This document shows, piece by piece, positions 50,171 to 59,099 of a stretch of DNA of 64,000 nucleotides. The notes under the pieces are model-generated. The model did not search any database, was not told where the DNA came from, and worked only from the letters and a program-made list of their open reading frames with translations. The stretch covers positions 6,986,001 through 7,050,000 of the forward strand of contig NZ_CP023701.1 in the NCBI RefSeq assembly GCF_008704535.1, read 5' to 3'. The stretch comes from Streptomyces subrutilus. GTDB lineage: Bacteria > Actinomycetota > Actinomycetes > Streptomycetales > Streptomycetaceae. The position numbers and the translations under genes are program-made. Every line of letters starts with the position of its first letter. Position 1 is the stretch's first letter.

Positions 50171-51115
50171 TCATGCGCCGGTTCCCCCCGATGGCCCAGC
50201 TCCGGGCGACCGCCGTGCGGCAGCGGCCGCCCCGGCCGCCAGGACCAGCCCGCCCGCCGGTCCGGCGAGCCGGCCCAGTCGGGCCGGGACCACGAAGTCC
50301 TCGGCCGCGTGTTCGGGCAGCCCCGGGTACCCGGCCAACGTCGCGGTCAGTTCGGTGCGGAGCAGCGGAAAGAGCCCGGCGAACGCCGCGACGCCGCCGC
50401 CGATCACGATCCGCTGGGGGGCAACCGTGTAGACGATGTTGCGGAGCCCCGCCGCCAGGTAGGCCGCCTCCATCCGCAGCGCCCGGGCCAGTGCCTCCCC
50501 GGCCAGCTCTTCGGGAGGGCTCCCCCAACGGGCTCCCATCGCCTCGCCACCCGCCAGGCCTTCCCAGCAGTCGCCGTGGAAGGGGCAGGAGCCGGGGAAG
50601 GAGTCACCCGCGATCCGGGGCACGGTGAGGTGGCCCATCTCGGCGTGGACCAGCCCCCTGGCCACCTTGCCGCCGATCACGGCACCGCCGCCGATCCCGG
50701 TGCCGACGGTGAGGTAGACGTAGGTGTCCAAGCCCCGCGCAGCACCCCAACGGCCCTCGCCGAGGGCCGCACCGTTGACGTCGGTGTCGATGCCCACCGG
50801 TACGCCGAGCGCCTCGGCGAACGGACCGGCGACGTCCACCCCGGACCAACCGGGTTTGGGGGTGGCAGCCAGGTGGCCGAACCTGGCGTGGCCCGGACGC
50901 AGTTCGAGAGGGCCGAAGGAGGCGATGCCCAGCGCGTCGAGCGGTCCCGTTCTGGCGGCGGTCTCCCGGAAGAAGTCGATGGCCCGGGCCAGGGTGGGGC
51001 CGGGTCGGCCGGTCGGGATCCGGGTCTCGGCCTCGATCCGGTCCGGGGCCGAGCCCACCAGACAGACGAACTTGGACCCGCCGGACTCGATCGAGCCGAG
51101 CCGAGGGGCGCTCAC
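50171..51115 (-). CDS. ROK-family sugar kinase (fructokinase-like)
   Basis: 314 residues from GTG at 51115, overlapping the alcohol dehydrogenase stop by 4 nt (GTGA). ROK signs: N-terminal ESGGSKFVCLVG phosphate loop, GIDTDVNGAALGEGRWG, YLTVGTGIGGGAVIGG and the zinc motif MGHL...CPFHGDCWEGLAGG (His plus CxHxxC). This pattern fits the fructokinase branch; no HTH is present, so it is not a repressor. It probably phosphorylates a hexose or cyclitol for the cluster pathway. Confidence 0.88.
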   Translation of the reverse strand: MSAPRLGSIESGGSKFVCLVGSAPDRIEAETRIPTGRPGPTLARAIDFFRETAARTGPLDALGIASFGPLELRPGHARFGHLAATPKPGWSGVDVAGPFAEALGVPVGIDTDVNGAALGEGRWGAARGLDTYVYLTVGTGIGGGAVIGGKVARGLVHAEMGHLTVPRIAGDSFPGSCPFHGDCWEGLAGGEAMGARWGSPPEELAGEALARALRMEAAYLAAGLRNIVYTVAPQRIVIGGGVAAFAGLFPLLRTELTATLAGYPGLPEHAAEDFVVPARLGRLAGPAGGLVLAAGAAAAARRSPGAGPSGGTGA

Positions 51116-52272
51116 GCGTCCACCGGCCAGCCGTCGTCGCCGAACGGACCGGAGTGCGAACGGATGACGACCTTGAGCGCGTCGTAGCGCGGCACTACGG
51201 CGCCGCTGTCCTCACCGTCTTCGCCGTGTGCGTCGTCCCCGCTGTGTCCGTCGCTCCGGACGAGGCCGCCGAGCGCCGTGAACGCCTCCGAGTAGCGTTC
51301 GAGCGGGAACTCGTGCGTCACCAGCCGGTCCAGGAGCGTGCCGGTCCCGCTGCCGGGTCGCCGGGGGCCGCCGAGCTCGGCGGCCAAGTCCACGGCGACG
51401 GGGAAGATGTCGGCCCGGTAGTCCCCGGCACCGATCAGACGGATGCCGCGGTTGGTGAGTTGGAGCGGGTGCAGTGGCACGGAGTAGGCGTCGTCGAAGC
51501 CCATCACCACCACCCGGCCGCCGTCGTCGATCAGCCGGAGCGCCGCGCCCAGTCCGGTGCCCGTGGTGTCGAAGACGACGGAGGGACGGTCATCGCCCCA
51601 CGACTTCGCCAGGGCTTCGGCCGGGTCCGTTCCGGCCACGTCCACCACGTGCGCGAAGTGTTCGCGGGCCCGCTCCAGCCGGTAGCCGTCCTGTTCGGCG
51701 ACGATGACCCGGCGCGCCAGGCGGCCGGCGACCAGTGCGGTCAGCATGCCGATCGGCCCCGCTCCCAGCACCACCACGCTGTCACCGCAGGTGACGGACG
51801 CGGCCTCGACGTTGTTCAGGACACAAGCGAGCGGCTCGATCAGCACCGCGCTGCGAAAGGGCAGTCCGGCGGGGACTCGTTCGACGAAACGTTCCGGCAG
51901 CGTCACGGCCTCCGCGTACGTGCCGTCCCGGTCGACACCGACCTCGGTTCCTGCCTTGTGACGGCAGAAGTTGGTCGCTCCCCGGCGACACGGCACGCAC
52001 CAGCCGCAGTACAGCGTCGGGTTGACCACCACCCGGTCCCCCACGGCGACCGAACGCACCTGCGGGCCGGTCTCCCGCACCACACCGACCGACTCGTGCC
52101 CGAGCACGGTACCCGGGCGGGCCGGGAACCGCCCGAGCAGGATCTTGCGGTCCGTTCCGCAGACTCCCGTACCGACGATCTCCACCACGACGTCGTCGTC
52201 GTGGGTACGTCGTGCGGCCGGCCTGTCCTGTAGTTCGGCGGAGCCTGGACCCAGATAGACGAGAGCGCGCAC
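51112..52272 (-). CDS. Zinc-dependent medium-chain alcohol dehydrogenase
   Basis: 386 residues from GTG at 52272 with GGGAGG upstream. MDR family with catalytic zinc ligands in GTGVCGTDRKIL and LGHESVG, structural zinc cysteines in NPTLYCGWCVPC and ATNFC, and NAD(P) motif VVVLGAGPIGMLTALV. Close in style to glucose, sorbitol and scyllo-inosamine-type dehydrogenases. It is the first gene of the ADH-ROK-APH group and could oxidise a sugar or cyclitol hydroxyl before amination. An acidic insertion (DDAHGEDGEDSG) is near the C-terminus. Confidence 0.88.
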   Translation of the reverse strand: MRALVYLGPGSAELQDRPAARRTHDDDVVVEIVGTGVCGTDRKILLGRFPARPGTVLGHESVGVVRETGPQVRSVAVGDRVVVNPTLYCGWCVPCRRGATNFCRHKAGTEVGVDRDGTYAEAVTLPERFVERVPAGLPFRSAVLIEPLACVLNNVEAASVTCGDSVVVLGAGPIGMLTALVAGRLARRVIVAEQDGYRLERAREHFAHVVDVAGTDPAEALAKSWGDDRPSVVFDTTGTGLGAALRLIDDGGRVVVMGFDDAYSVPLHPLQLTNRGIRLIGAGDYRADIFPVAVDLAAELGGPRRPGSGTGTLLDRLVTHEFPLERYSEAFTALGGLVRSDGHSGDDAHGEDGEDSGAVVPRYDALKVVIRSHSGPFGDDGWPVDA

Positions 52273-52561
52273 GAGACCTCCCCATCGGTGTTCGGCAGGA
52301 CGCAGGACGCTAACGCAACCGAATGCGACCGGATAGGACACCTACCAGCCATTTCACGCACCCGCTGCCCGGGCCGCCGACCTCGACGCGGCCCGCGCCG
52401 GCATCCCCCGGCGCCACTTCTCCGGGTGGGGTTCGGCCGTGGGTGAGCGGGCCCGGTGGCTCCGGGAACCACCAGGCCCGGTTCGTCGCCAGGCCCGCAA
52501 GGCCTCTGTCAGACACGGAGCGGTCAGCGTTCGGTGGAAGGACGGGGTGGGGCCGGTGGCT

Positions 52562-52801
52562 GCCCCGCGCGTCGACCAGGTCTCGTGCCATCGTGGTGAT
52601 CCGGGGCCCGAGCCGCTCCACCGCGGCGGGCACGAACGCCGGGGCCATCGCCCGGCGGAGCCGACGGTGGCCAGGGCCGTCCAGCAGCAACAGGTCGTGT
52701 GCTTCGAGCTTGCGCAGCAGGGCTTCGGCGCGCGGGTCACGCCGGTGGCCGGGGGTGGTGAGTCCGATGCTCCACGGATGCGCAAACCGCTGGATGATCA
52801 T
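52562..52801 (-). pseudogene. Cytochrome P450 remnant
   Basis: About 80 codons starting at ATG 52801 include LLLLDGPGHRRLRRAMAPAF and AVERLGPRITTMARDLVDA, which match the helix B'-C region of bacterial P450s. Neither the preceding N-terminal part nor the I-helix, ExxR or heme Cys follows; the frame runs into unrelated Pro/Arg-rich sequence. It is therefore a both-end-truncated relic between the cluster and the next membrane-protein gene. The rest of 52273-52851 holds nothing I can support. Confidence 0.65.
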
Positions 52802-52851
52802 GCTTGGTCACGCGCAGGTTGGCAGGAAATGGGCACAGAAGTGCGTGATCA

Positions 52852-53430
52852 CTACGCTGAGGGGCGTTCGGTTGGCGGGGTTTCGGGGTCGGTGGGTTCG
52901 CCTCGGGCCAGGGTGCGCAGGGAGGCGAGCAGGCCCGTGTCGCGCATGCTCGCGAGCTGCCAGGCGCGGGCGATGCCGACGGCCAGGTCGGCGATCACGA
53001 GGTAGCACAGGGTCCGCCCGGCGCCCGGGTCCGCCGCGTCGCGCACGAGCCGGATCCCGGTGCGGAGCTCGAACGCCACGATGACGAGCAGTGCCGCCAC
53101 CAAGCCGAAGGACCTCAGCTCCCGGGGAGTGCGGCGCCGTTCGGCGATCGCGGAGCGCAGGGTGGCGAGGGAGAAGGCCAGGACGCCCGCGCTGCAGGCG
53201 ACGCACCACCAGCCGAGGTCGTCGCCCGGCACCAGCGCCGCCAGGGAGAGGACCAAGGCGTTGGTGAAGACGAGGAGCGCCGCGGAAGAGCGGGTCCGGA
53301 AGGCGGTCCGGGCCGCCGGGGGCCGGTCGTCCTGCGGTGCGAGCGAGATCGCGACGAAGAGCAGTCCGATGAGGGCGCCGGTGGCCCCGCTCGCCCCGAC
53401 GAAGAAATCCCGGTACTCCTCAGCCAGCAT
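52852..53430 (-). CDS. Predicted integral membrane protein, unknown
   Basis: 192 residues with about five hydrophobic segments (first: ASGATGALIGLLFVAISLAP; others near residues 50-67, 72-92, 107-123 and 137-157). The N-terminus LAEEYRDFFVGASG is a recurring feature of small actinobacterial membrane proteins of unknown function. The C-terminal tail is polar. Loops are rich in Arg, consistent with a cytoplasmic side. No neighbour suggests a role. Confidence 0.75.
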   Translation of the reverse strand: MLAEEYRDFFVGASGATGALIGLLFVAISLAPQDDRPPAARTAFRTRSSAALLVFTNALVLSLAALVPGDDLGWWCVACSAGVLAFSLATLRSAIAERRRTPRELRSFGLVAALLVIVAFELRTGIRLVRDAADPGAGRTLCYLVIADLAVGIARAWQLASMRDTGLLASLRTLARGEPTDPETPPTERPSA

Positions 53431-53496
53431 CCGAGCACGTTAGCGCCTGCGTCCCCACCGACCCGGGCACCGCACCGAAGGGGACGGCGGCGCCCG

Positions 53497-53925
53497 TCAG
53501 GGTCCCGGGGCGGACGGGACGTGCGCGGGACGGCCGGCATCGTGTGCCTCGCGGGCGGCCTCGATCTGTCCGATGTGCTGCTCGGCCCAACGCGTCACCG
53601 TCTCGATGACGGGCACCAGGCTCTGCCCGAGGGGGGTGAGCGCGTAGTCGACGCGCACCGGTACGGCCGGGGTGACGGTGCGAGTGAGCAGGCCGTCCCG
53701 TTCGAGGCGGCGCACCGTCTGCGTGAGCATCTTCTGGCTCGCCCCCGGGATCGCGCGAGCCAGCTCGCCGTAGCGGCGGGGGCCCTCGGCCAGTTCCTTG
53801 AAGAGGAGGGCGACCCACTTCTCGCCGATGCGTTCCAGCAGCCGGTTGGTCGGGCAGAGGGTGACGCGGGCCCGGTGCGCGATGGCGGCCTCGGCGTTCC
53901 GTCGGGCGCTGGTGGGCGTGGTCAT
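53497..53925 (-). CDS. HxlR-family regulator
   Basis: 142 residues from ATG at 53925 with GAAGGGA upstream. HxlR core: VTLCPTNRLLERIGEKWVAL with a Cys near the start, YGELARAIPGASQKMLTQTV and the wing PAVPVRVDYALTPLG. It is divergent from an F420-reductase-like gene and probably controls it through the palindrome between them. Confidence 0.88.
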   Translation of the reverse strand: MTTPTSARRNAEAAIAHRARVTLCPTNRLLERIGEKWVALLFKELAEGPRRYGELARAIPGASQKMLTQTVRRLERDGLLTRTVTPAVPVRVDYALTPLGQSLVPVIETVTRWAEQHIGQIEAAREAHDAGRPAHVPSAPGP

Positions 53926-53948
53926 GGCATCCCTTCGCGTGCGCGGGC

Positions 53949-53960
53949 CACTTCGAAGTG
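53949..53960. promoter_or_regulatory. 12-bp perfect palindrome in the HxlR/reductase promoter
   Basis: CACTTCGAAGTG is fully symmetric and lies 23 bp upstream of the HxlR start and 89 bp upstream of the divergent gene. A good candidate for the HxlR operator. Confidence 0.5.
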
Positions 53961-54049
53961 CGTACTGCCCTTCCACCGTAGTGCCGCCTAGCGTCGGCCG
54001 TGAGCAATTGCCGCCTGAACCCCCGCCTGAACCAAGGAGCGAACAGCGC

Positions 54050-54688
54050 ATGACGACGATCACCGTCCTCGGCTCCGGCAACGTGGCCCGGGCCCTCGCC
54101 GGCACGCTCTGCGACGCCGGGCACCAGGTCGTCGTGGGGTCCCGGGACCCGCGTACGACGGCCGCCGACTGGGCCGGTTCCGCGCCGCGCGTCACGGGCC
54201 TGCACGAAGCGGCCGCTTCGGCCGAGGTGGTCATCAACGCCACGCCCGGCGCGGTGTCGCTGGCCCTGCTCACCGGCCTCGCGGGGCACCTGGCCGGCAA
54301 GGTCCTGGTCGACGTCGCCAACGCCACCGCCACGGACTCCGCGGGCTTCGCGTCGGCGCTGCTGTATCCGGGCGGCAGCCTCGCCGAGGAGATCCAGCGG
54401 GCGCTGCCCGACGTGCGCGTGGTGAAGACCCTCAACACCCTGCACGACTCGGTCATGGCCGACCCGGCCGCACTGGCCGTTCCTCCCACCGCCTTCATGT
54501 CGGGCAACGATGCCGCAGCCAAGGAGGTCGTCGGCGGTCTGCTCGCCGACCTGGGCTGGCCGGCAGAGTGGATCGTCGACCTGGGAGACGTGAGGAGCGC
54601 CCGGGTGCCCGAGGCGTTCGTGCTGATGGTCGGCAGCCTCGTGCGGGCGCTGGGGCCGGTGCCCTTCGGCATGGCCATCGCTCGGTGA
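54050..54688 (+). CDS. NADPH-dependent F420 reductase-like oxidoreductase
   Basis: 212 residues from ATG at 54050 with AAGGAGC upstream. The Rossmann start is TITVLGSGNVARALAGTLCD, followed by VVVGSRDP for NADPH phosphate recognition and VINATPGAVSLALL. Matches the Fno/F420_oxidored family, with the C-terminal conserved VKTLNTLHDSVMADP. True Fno transfers hydride between NADPH and F420; several paralogues in Streptomyces have lost that role. Divergent from the HxlR gene, which suggests redox or stress control. It ends 61 bp before a very long hairpin. Confidence 0.84.
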   Translation: MTTITVLGSGNVARALAGTLCDAGHQVVVGSRDPRTTAADWAGSAPRVTGLHEAAASAEVVINATPGAVSLALLTGLAGHLAGKVLVDVANATATDSAGFASALLYPGGSLAEEIQRALPDVRVVKTLNTLHDSVMADPAALAVPPTAFMSGNDAAAKEVVGGLLADLGWPAEWIVDLGDVRSARVPEAFVLMVGSLVRALGPVPFGMAIAR

Positions 54689-54749
54689 GGGCCGGGAGGG
54701 GCCCTTCCCCCCGCTCGGCCTCCTCCGTACCTCCGACACCGGGGCCGGG

Positions 54750-54803
54750 CGGCAGGTGCTGCTCGCGCCCCCGGTCGGGGCGGGGCGCGAGCAGCACCTG
54801 CCG
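54750..54803. terminator. 22-bp perfect hairpin between convergent genes
   Basis: The 22 bases at 54750-54771 pair without a mismatch with 54782-54803, around a 10-nt loop. The stem includes AGGTGCTGCTCGCG and its complement. It lies between the convergent reductase and double-propeller genes. Confidence 0.75.
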
Positions 54804-54823
54804 GTGCGGGCGTGGCGGGACGG

Positions 54824-56785
54824 TCAGACCAGTCTCTGGGTGACCGTCTGGACGCTGCCGTCCGTGGTGCGGTAGACGAACGTCAGGCGGCCGTCGCCGT
54901 CGCGTACGGGGACGATGTCGCTCGCGACGCCCGGCGCGAGCGAGGCGAAGTCGCTCCACTCGGCGCTCGTGGGGGCGTTCTGGTCCTTGGCCCACAGTGC
55001 GCCGTCGGTGCCGCGCACCGGGACGACGAGGCGTCCGTCGGCCGCGTTGACGGCGCTCGGGGTGCTCGCGACGCCGCCGTACAGGGGCTCGGGTTCGCTC
55101 CATCCGTCGCCGCTCTCCGTGGAGGACCAGAGGCTGCCGTCGGTGCCGACGACGAGGATCACCGCACGGCCGTCCGCGCGGACGGCGAGCGCGGGGGCCC
55201 GGTCGCCCATCGCGCTGCCGAACGCGTACCGGAAGGGTCCCCAGCAGCCGTCGGGCACGTCCTGGCGGATCACCCACACGTCCCCCGAGGTGTTGGTGTG
55301 CGCGAAGACCTGGCGCCCCGCTCCGTCGCGGACCGTGGCGATGCCCGCGATCGACCCGCCGCCCATCGCTTCCGGGCGCGACCACCGGCCGTCCGGCTCG
55401 ACCGTGTCGGACCAGACGTGCCACAGCGCTCCGTCGGTGCCCTCGTAGAAGATCTCCGGGCGCCCGCTCGCGCCGAAACCGATGACGGGGTCGCCGGCGA
55501 GGTTGTCCGCGAGGGTGGCGGCGGGCAGGAAGCCGCTTCCGTCCGGCTCCTGCCGCTGCATCCGCAGGGCGGAGCCCTCGGCGCGGAAGGCGACGACGAG
55601 CCGGTCGTCCGCCGTGCGCGCGGCGACCGGGCTGCCGTCGATCGGCTCACCGAGCGAGGTCCACTCCGCCCAGCCGCCGTCCGGGCGGCCGGCACGTACG
55701 TACAGGCCGTGGCTGCGGGACTCGTGGGCGAAGACGGACACCAGCCCGTCCCGTCCGGCCGCGGCGCCGGGGCGCTGTTCGAACTCGCCGCCGAGGTCGG
55801 CGGGGGGCTGCCAGTTGCCGGCATCGCCCGCGGGCAGCGCCCCGGCGGACCCGGTGAGGGCCTGCGCGTTGCTGGTGATGCCGACGGACGCCGTACGGAC
55901 GATCTCCCGGGTGGCCGTGTCGATGACCGACACGGTGCCCGCAGCCCGGGACACGTGGTTGAGGGCCAGGACGCGCCGCCCGCCGGGGGTCACCTCCAGC
56001 TCGGCCGCGTTGGGCGTGGCGACGTGCGCGACGACCTCGCGGGTGACGGTGTCCACGACGCGGACTTCGGTGCTGTTGCCCGGGACGACGTACAGGAACG
56101 ACCCGTCGGGCGAGACGGCGACGTCGGACGATCCGCCGGCCTGCGCGATGGTGGCGCTCACTTCAAGCGTGGCCGTGTCCACCACGTCGATGCCGGTGCC
56201 GGCGGCGGCCACGTACAGCGCCTTGCCGTCGGGCGCGACGGCGATCCTGCCGGGCATCCGGACCGTCGCCGTGCCCGTGGCGCCGGTGGCGAGGTCGAGG
56301 GCGGTCACCTTGTTCTGGTTGAAGGTGGACAGGTAGAGGCGGGTGCCGTCAGGGGAGAGCGCGAGGTCGAGGGCCGGGGCCGTCAGCGGCAGGGTCCTGA
56401 CGACCCGGTCGGTGGCCGGTTCCAGGACGGCGACGCTGTCGGGCGCGGTCGAGTCGGGGCCGACGGCCCCCGAGGAGATGTACACGGCGCTGCCGTCGGG
56501 GGCGGCGACCAAGGCCCTCGGGCCCGGCACGGAGAGCGTCGCGACGGCTTCGAGGGTGGTCGTGTCGATCGCGGTGACGGTGTTCTCCTCGGGTGAGGCG
56601 ACGTAGACGCGCGGGGTGCGCGGCACCGCGGCCGCCGCGTTGGCTCCGGGGACGGAGATGGTCCCCGCCACCTCTCCCGTCTCGACGTCGACGACGGTGA
56701 CCGAGCCGGACTTGTAGTTGACGACGTACGTGCGCAGGGGCGTGGCGGCGGGCAGGCCGCCCGGTATGGCGCCGGATCGGGCCAT
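54824..56785 (-). CDS. Double beta-propeller protein: YVTN repeats plus PLL-like propeller
   Basis: 653 residues from ATG at 56785 with GGAGGAAC upstream. The first 320 residues carry about seven YVTN/YncE-type repeats (YVVNYKSGSVTVVDVETGEV, VYVASPEENTVTAIDTTT, LYVVPGNSTEVRVVDTVT). From about residue 330, repeats of 45-50 residues with GTDGALWHVW, VGTDGSLWSST and RGTDGALWAKD motifs form a second, lectin-type propeller. There is no signal peptide. YncE-like propellers often bind DNA or cell-wall ligands, PLL-type bind sugars. The fusion and cytoplasmic location are unusual. It is 55 bp downstream of the alkylsulfatase and may share its transcript. Confidence 0.82.
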   Translation of the reverse strand: MARSGAIPGGLPAATPLRTYVVNYKSGSVTVVDVETGEVAGTISVPGANAAAAVPRTPRVYVASPEENTVTAIDTTTLEAVATLSVPGPRALVAAPDGSAVYISSGAVGPDSTAPDSVAVLEPATDRVVRTLPLTAPALDLALSPDGTRLYLSTFNQNKVTALDLATGATGTATVRMPGRIAVAPDGKALYVAAAGTGIDVVDTATLEVSATIAQAGGSSDVAVSPDGSFLYVVPGNSTEVRVVDTVTREVVAHVATPNAAELEVTPGGRRVLALNHVSRAAGTVSVIDTATREIVRTASVGITSNAQALTGSAGALPAGDAGNWQPPADLGGEFEQRPGAAAGRDGLVSVFAHESRSHGLYVRAGRPDGGWAEWTSLGEPIDGSPVAARTADDRLVVAFRAEGSALRMQRQEPDGSGFLPAATLADNLAGDPVIGFGASGRPEIFYEGTDGALWHVWSDTVEPDGRWSRPEAMGGGSIAGIATVRDGAGRQVFAHTNTSGDVWVIRQDVPDGCWGPFRYAFGSAMGDRAPALAVRADGRAVILVVGTDGSLWSSTESGDGWSEPEPLYGGVASTPSAVNAADGRLVVPVRGTDGALWAKDQNAPTSAEWSDFASLAPGVASDIVPVRDGDGRLTFVYRTTDGSVQTVTQRLV

Positions 56786-56840
56786 GTGCGTTCCTCCGGG
56801 GACTGGGTGGAGTGGTGGCGGGCCGGGTGGACGCCCCGGC

Positions 56841-58874
56841 CTACGGGGTGGTGAGGCCGAACCAGAACGCGAAGGTGTCGAGGAGGGAGGCGAGGGTGGT
56901 GAAGGGGGCGAGGGTGCCGGAGTCGACGCTGAGTTCCTTGCGGTCCAGGAGCTCGGCCGGGGTGGCGCGGCCGAGAGCGAGGTCGTCGAGGCCGGCCCGG
57001 GTCAGGGTGTACGAGGCGTCGTACGCGTCCGGCGCCGGGGCCGCGGTCAGCGGGGTGTAGACGAGCACGCCGTTGCGCAGGCGCACCGCGCAGTCGTCCG
57101 GGTCGGCTTCCAGGCCGTCGACGATGTGGAGGGCGAGCGCCATGGGATGGGCGGAGGCCTCGGGTCCGCTGAGCCGGATGCCGAGGTAGTCGAAGATCAT
57201 GTCGAGCGGCATCGCCGCGATGACGTCGGCGGTGATGATCTCGGGGGCGGGCAGGGCGGTCGTACCGTCCTCGGCCGTGGGCCGGTTGCGGAGCTCGGCG
57301 GCGCCGGCCAGGTAGAAGTTGCGCCAGGGGCCGCTCTCGGCCTGGTAGCCGAGCTGTTCCAGGACGTCCGCCTCCAGCTCGCGGGCGGCGGTGTGGGCCG
57401 GGTCGGCGAAGACGACGTGGCTGAGGAGTTCGGCGGCCCAGCGGTAGTCCTCGGGGCCGTCCGCGCCGTCGTAGGCGGCCCGGGCGAGGCGGACGACGGC
57501 GTCCGCGCCGCCGAACGCCTCCACGTAGCGGCGGCCGAGCTTCTCCGGGGGCAGGCCGTGCAGATGGGCGGCGTTCCCGTCGTACCAGCCGAGGTAGCGC
57601 TGGTAGACGGCCTTCACGTCGTGGTTGACCGTGCCGTAGTAGCCGCGGTTGTACCACGCGCCGAACAGGGGCAGGCCGGCCACGGCCTCGTCGAGGTCCT
57701 CCGCGATCTCGTGCATGGTGCGGCCGTGGTTGGCCAGCCGGAGCGTCTGGTCGTGCAGGAAGCGGTAGAGGTCGGCCTGCCGGGTGAGGAAGGAGACGAT
57801 CTCGTCCGTCTCGGGCGAGGTCTTCCAGCGTGGCCAGAAGTGGCTGGCGAACAGGGAGGTGGCGTCGGCACCGAAGCGGTCGACGGCCTCGTTGAGGTAC
57901 TGCGACCAGGCCTTGGCGTCGCGGACCTGGGCGCCGCGCAGACTGTAGAGGTTGTGCAGGGTGGGCGTGGCGTTCTCCGCCATGCACAGCGACCGCACGT
58001 CGGGGAGGTAGAAGTTCAGCTCGGCGGGGGCCTCGGTGCCCGGGGTGAGCTGGAACTCGATGGCCACCGGCCCCAGTCGCATCGCAACGCCGTCGTCCTC
58101 GGCCGTGATGACCTTGGTGGGTGCGACCAGACCGGTGACGCCGGAGGACATGGTCTTGCCGAGTCCCGCGTCGACCTGGCCCTTCTCGTCCTTGTGGAGG
58201 AGGGAGCCGTACATGTACGTGGCGCGACGGGACATCGCGTTGCCCGCGTAGACGTTCTCGCTGACCGCGTGCTCCAGGAAGCCGTCGGGCGCGACGACCG
58301 TCACCTCGTCCGCTCCGGGGAACTCCCGGCCGGCGAACAGGCCGCGCACGCCGCCGTAGTGGTCGGTGTGCGAGTGGGTGAAGATGACGGCCCGGATCGT
58401 ACGGTCGCCCCGGTGCGCGCGGTACAGGTCCAGCGCCGCGGCGGCGCATTCCTCGCTGATCAGCGGGTCGACGACGACGATCTCCCGGCTGGCGCCCGTG
58501 GGGTCCTCCAGGAAGCTGATGTTGGAGATGTCCATGCCGCGCACCTGGTAGACGGCGTCCGGCACCACCTCGTACAGGCCGACGTTCATGTTGAGCACGG
58601 CATTGCGCCACAGGCTCGGGTTGACCGAGGGGGGCGCGGTGGCGTTCGCCGGATCCACGAGGAACCGGTACGGGTCCAGGCTCCAGGCCGGTAACGGGCC
58701 ATCGGCCGCGGGGACGGTGAGGCCGACATCGAGCTTCGCCACCAGCCCCTGCGCGGCGAGCCGGGCCTCGGGGTCCTGCGCGGGGTCGGGAACCCGGACC
58801 GCGGCGTTCCGGGCGGTCGTGAGGGCGGTGGGCTCCTGAGCGGAGGTACCGGTGGAGGGAGCGCGGTCGGTCAT
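56841..58874 (-). CDS. Alkyl sulfatase, SdsA1/BDS1 type (metallo-beta-lactamase fold)
   Basis: 677 residues from ATG at 58874 with GAAGGA upstream. The di-zinc MBL motif is VIFTHSHTDHYGGVRGLF, followed by family-typical NVYAGNAMSRRATYMYGSLL, LNFYLPDVRSLCMAENATPT and FASHFWPRW. A central helical dimerisation domain (ALFGAWYNRGYYG region) and a C-terminal SCP2-like domain complete the SdsA1 layout. Known enzymes cleave primary or secondary alkyl sulfates such as SDS by inversion or hydrolysis. No signal peptide, unlike Pseudomonas SdsA1. A double-propeller protein lies 55 bp downstream. Confidence 0.9.
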   Translation of the reverse strand: MTDRAPSTGTSAQEPTALTTARNAAVRVPDPAQDPEARLAAQGLVAKLDVGLTVPAADGPLPAWSLDPYRFLVDPANATAPPSVNPSLWRNAVLNMNVGLYEVVPDAVYQVRGMDISNISFLEDPTGASREIVVVDPLISEECAAAALDLYRAHRGDRTIRAVIFTHSHTDHYGGVRGLFAGREFPGADEVTVVAPDGFLEHAVSENVYAGNAMSRRATYMYGSLLHKDEKGQVDAGLGKTMSSGVTGLVAPTKVITAEDDGVAMRLGPVAIEFQLTPGTEAPAELNFYLPDVRSLCMAENATPTLHNLYSLRGAQVRDAKAWSQYLNEAVDRFGADATSLFASHFWPRWKTSPETDEIVSFLTRQADLYRFLHDQTLRLANHGRTMHEIAEDLDEAVAGLPLFGAWYNRGYYGTVNHDVKAVYQRYLGWYDGNAAHLHGLPPEKLGRRYVEAFGGADAVVRLARAAYDGADGPEDYRWAAELLSHVVFADPAHTAARELEADVLEQLGYQAESGPWRNFYLAGAAELRNRPTAEDGTTALPAPEIITADVIAAMPLDMIFDYLGIRLSGPEASAHPMALALHIVDGLEADPDDCAVRLRNGVLVYTPLTAAPAPDAYDASYTLTRAGLDDLALGRATPAELLDRKELSVDSGTLAPFTTLASLLDTFAFWFGLTTP

Positions 58875-59099
58875 GGGCGAGGTCCTTCGGTCGGCGACGG
58901 AGGCACACCGATCCGTCCGCGGGCGGGTCCGGACGTCTGAACGGCCGGCACATGCCACGGAGTCATGACGATCAGTGCGCGACCAGTTACCCATGGTGCC
59001 GCTCGCGCGCGATAGCGCATTTACGGACAGCCAATCCGCCGCGACCGGCCATCGCGGGCCGGCCCGTTCGCAGGGGGCCGGGTCGCGGCGGACCCTTCG

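Noticed and set aside
42357..52272. Interpretation as an aminoglycoside cluster
   Set aside because: ADH, aminotransferase, kinase and phosphatase fit, but there is no 2-deoxy-scyllo-inosose synthase, glycosyltransferase or radical SAM enzyme, and the carrier-protein and N-oxygenase genes do not belong to such clusters.
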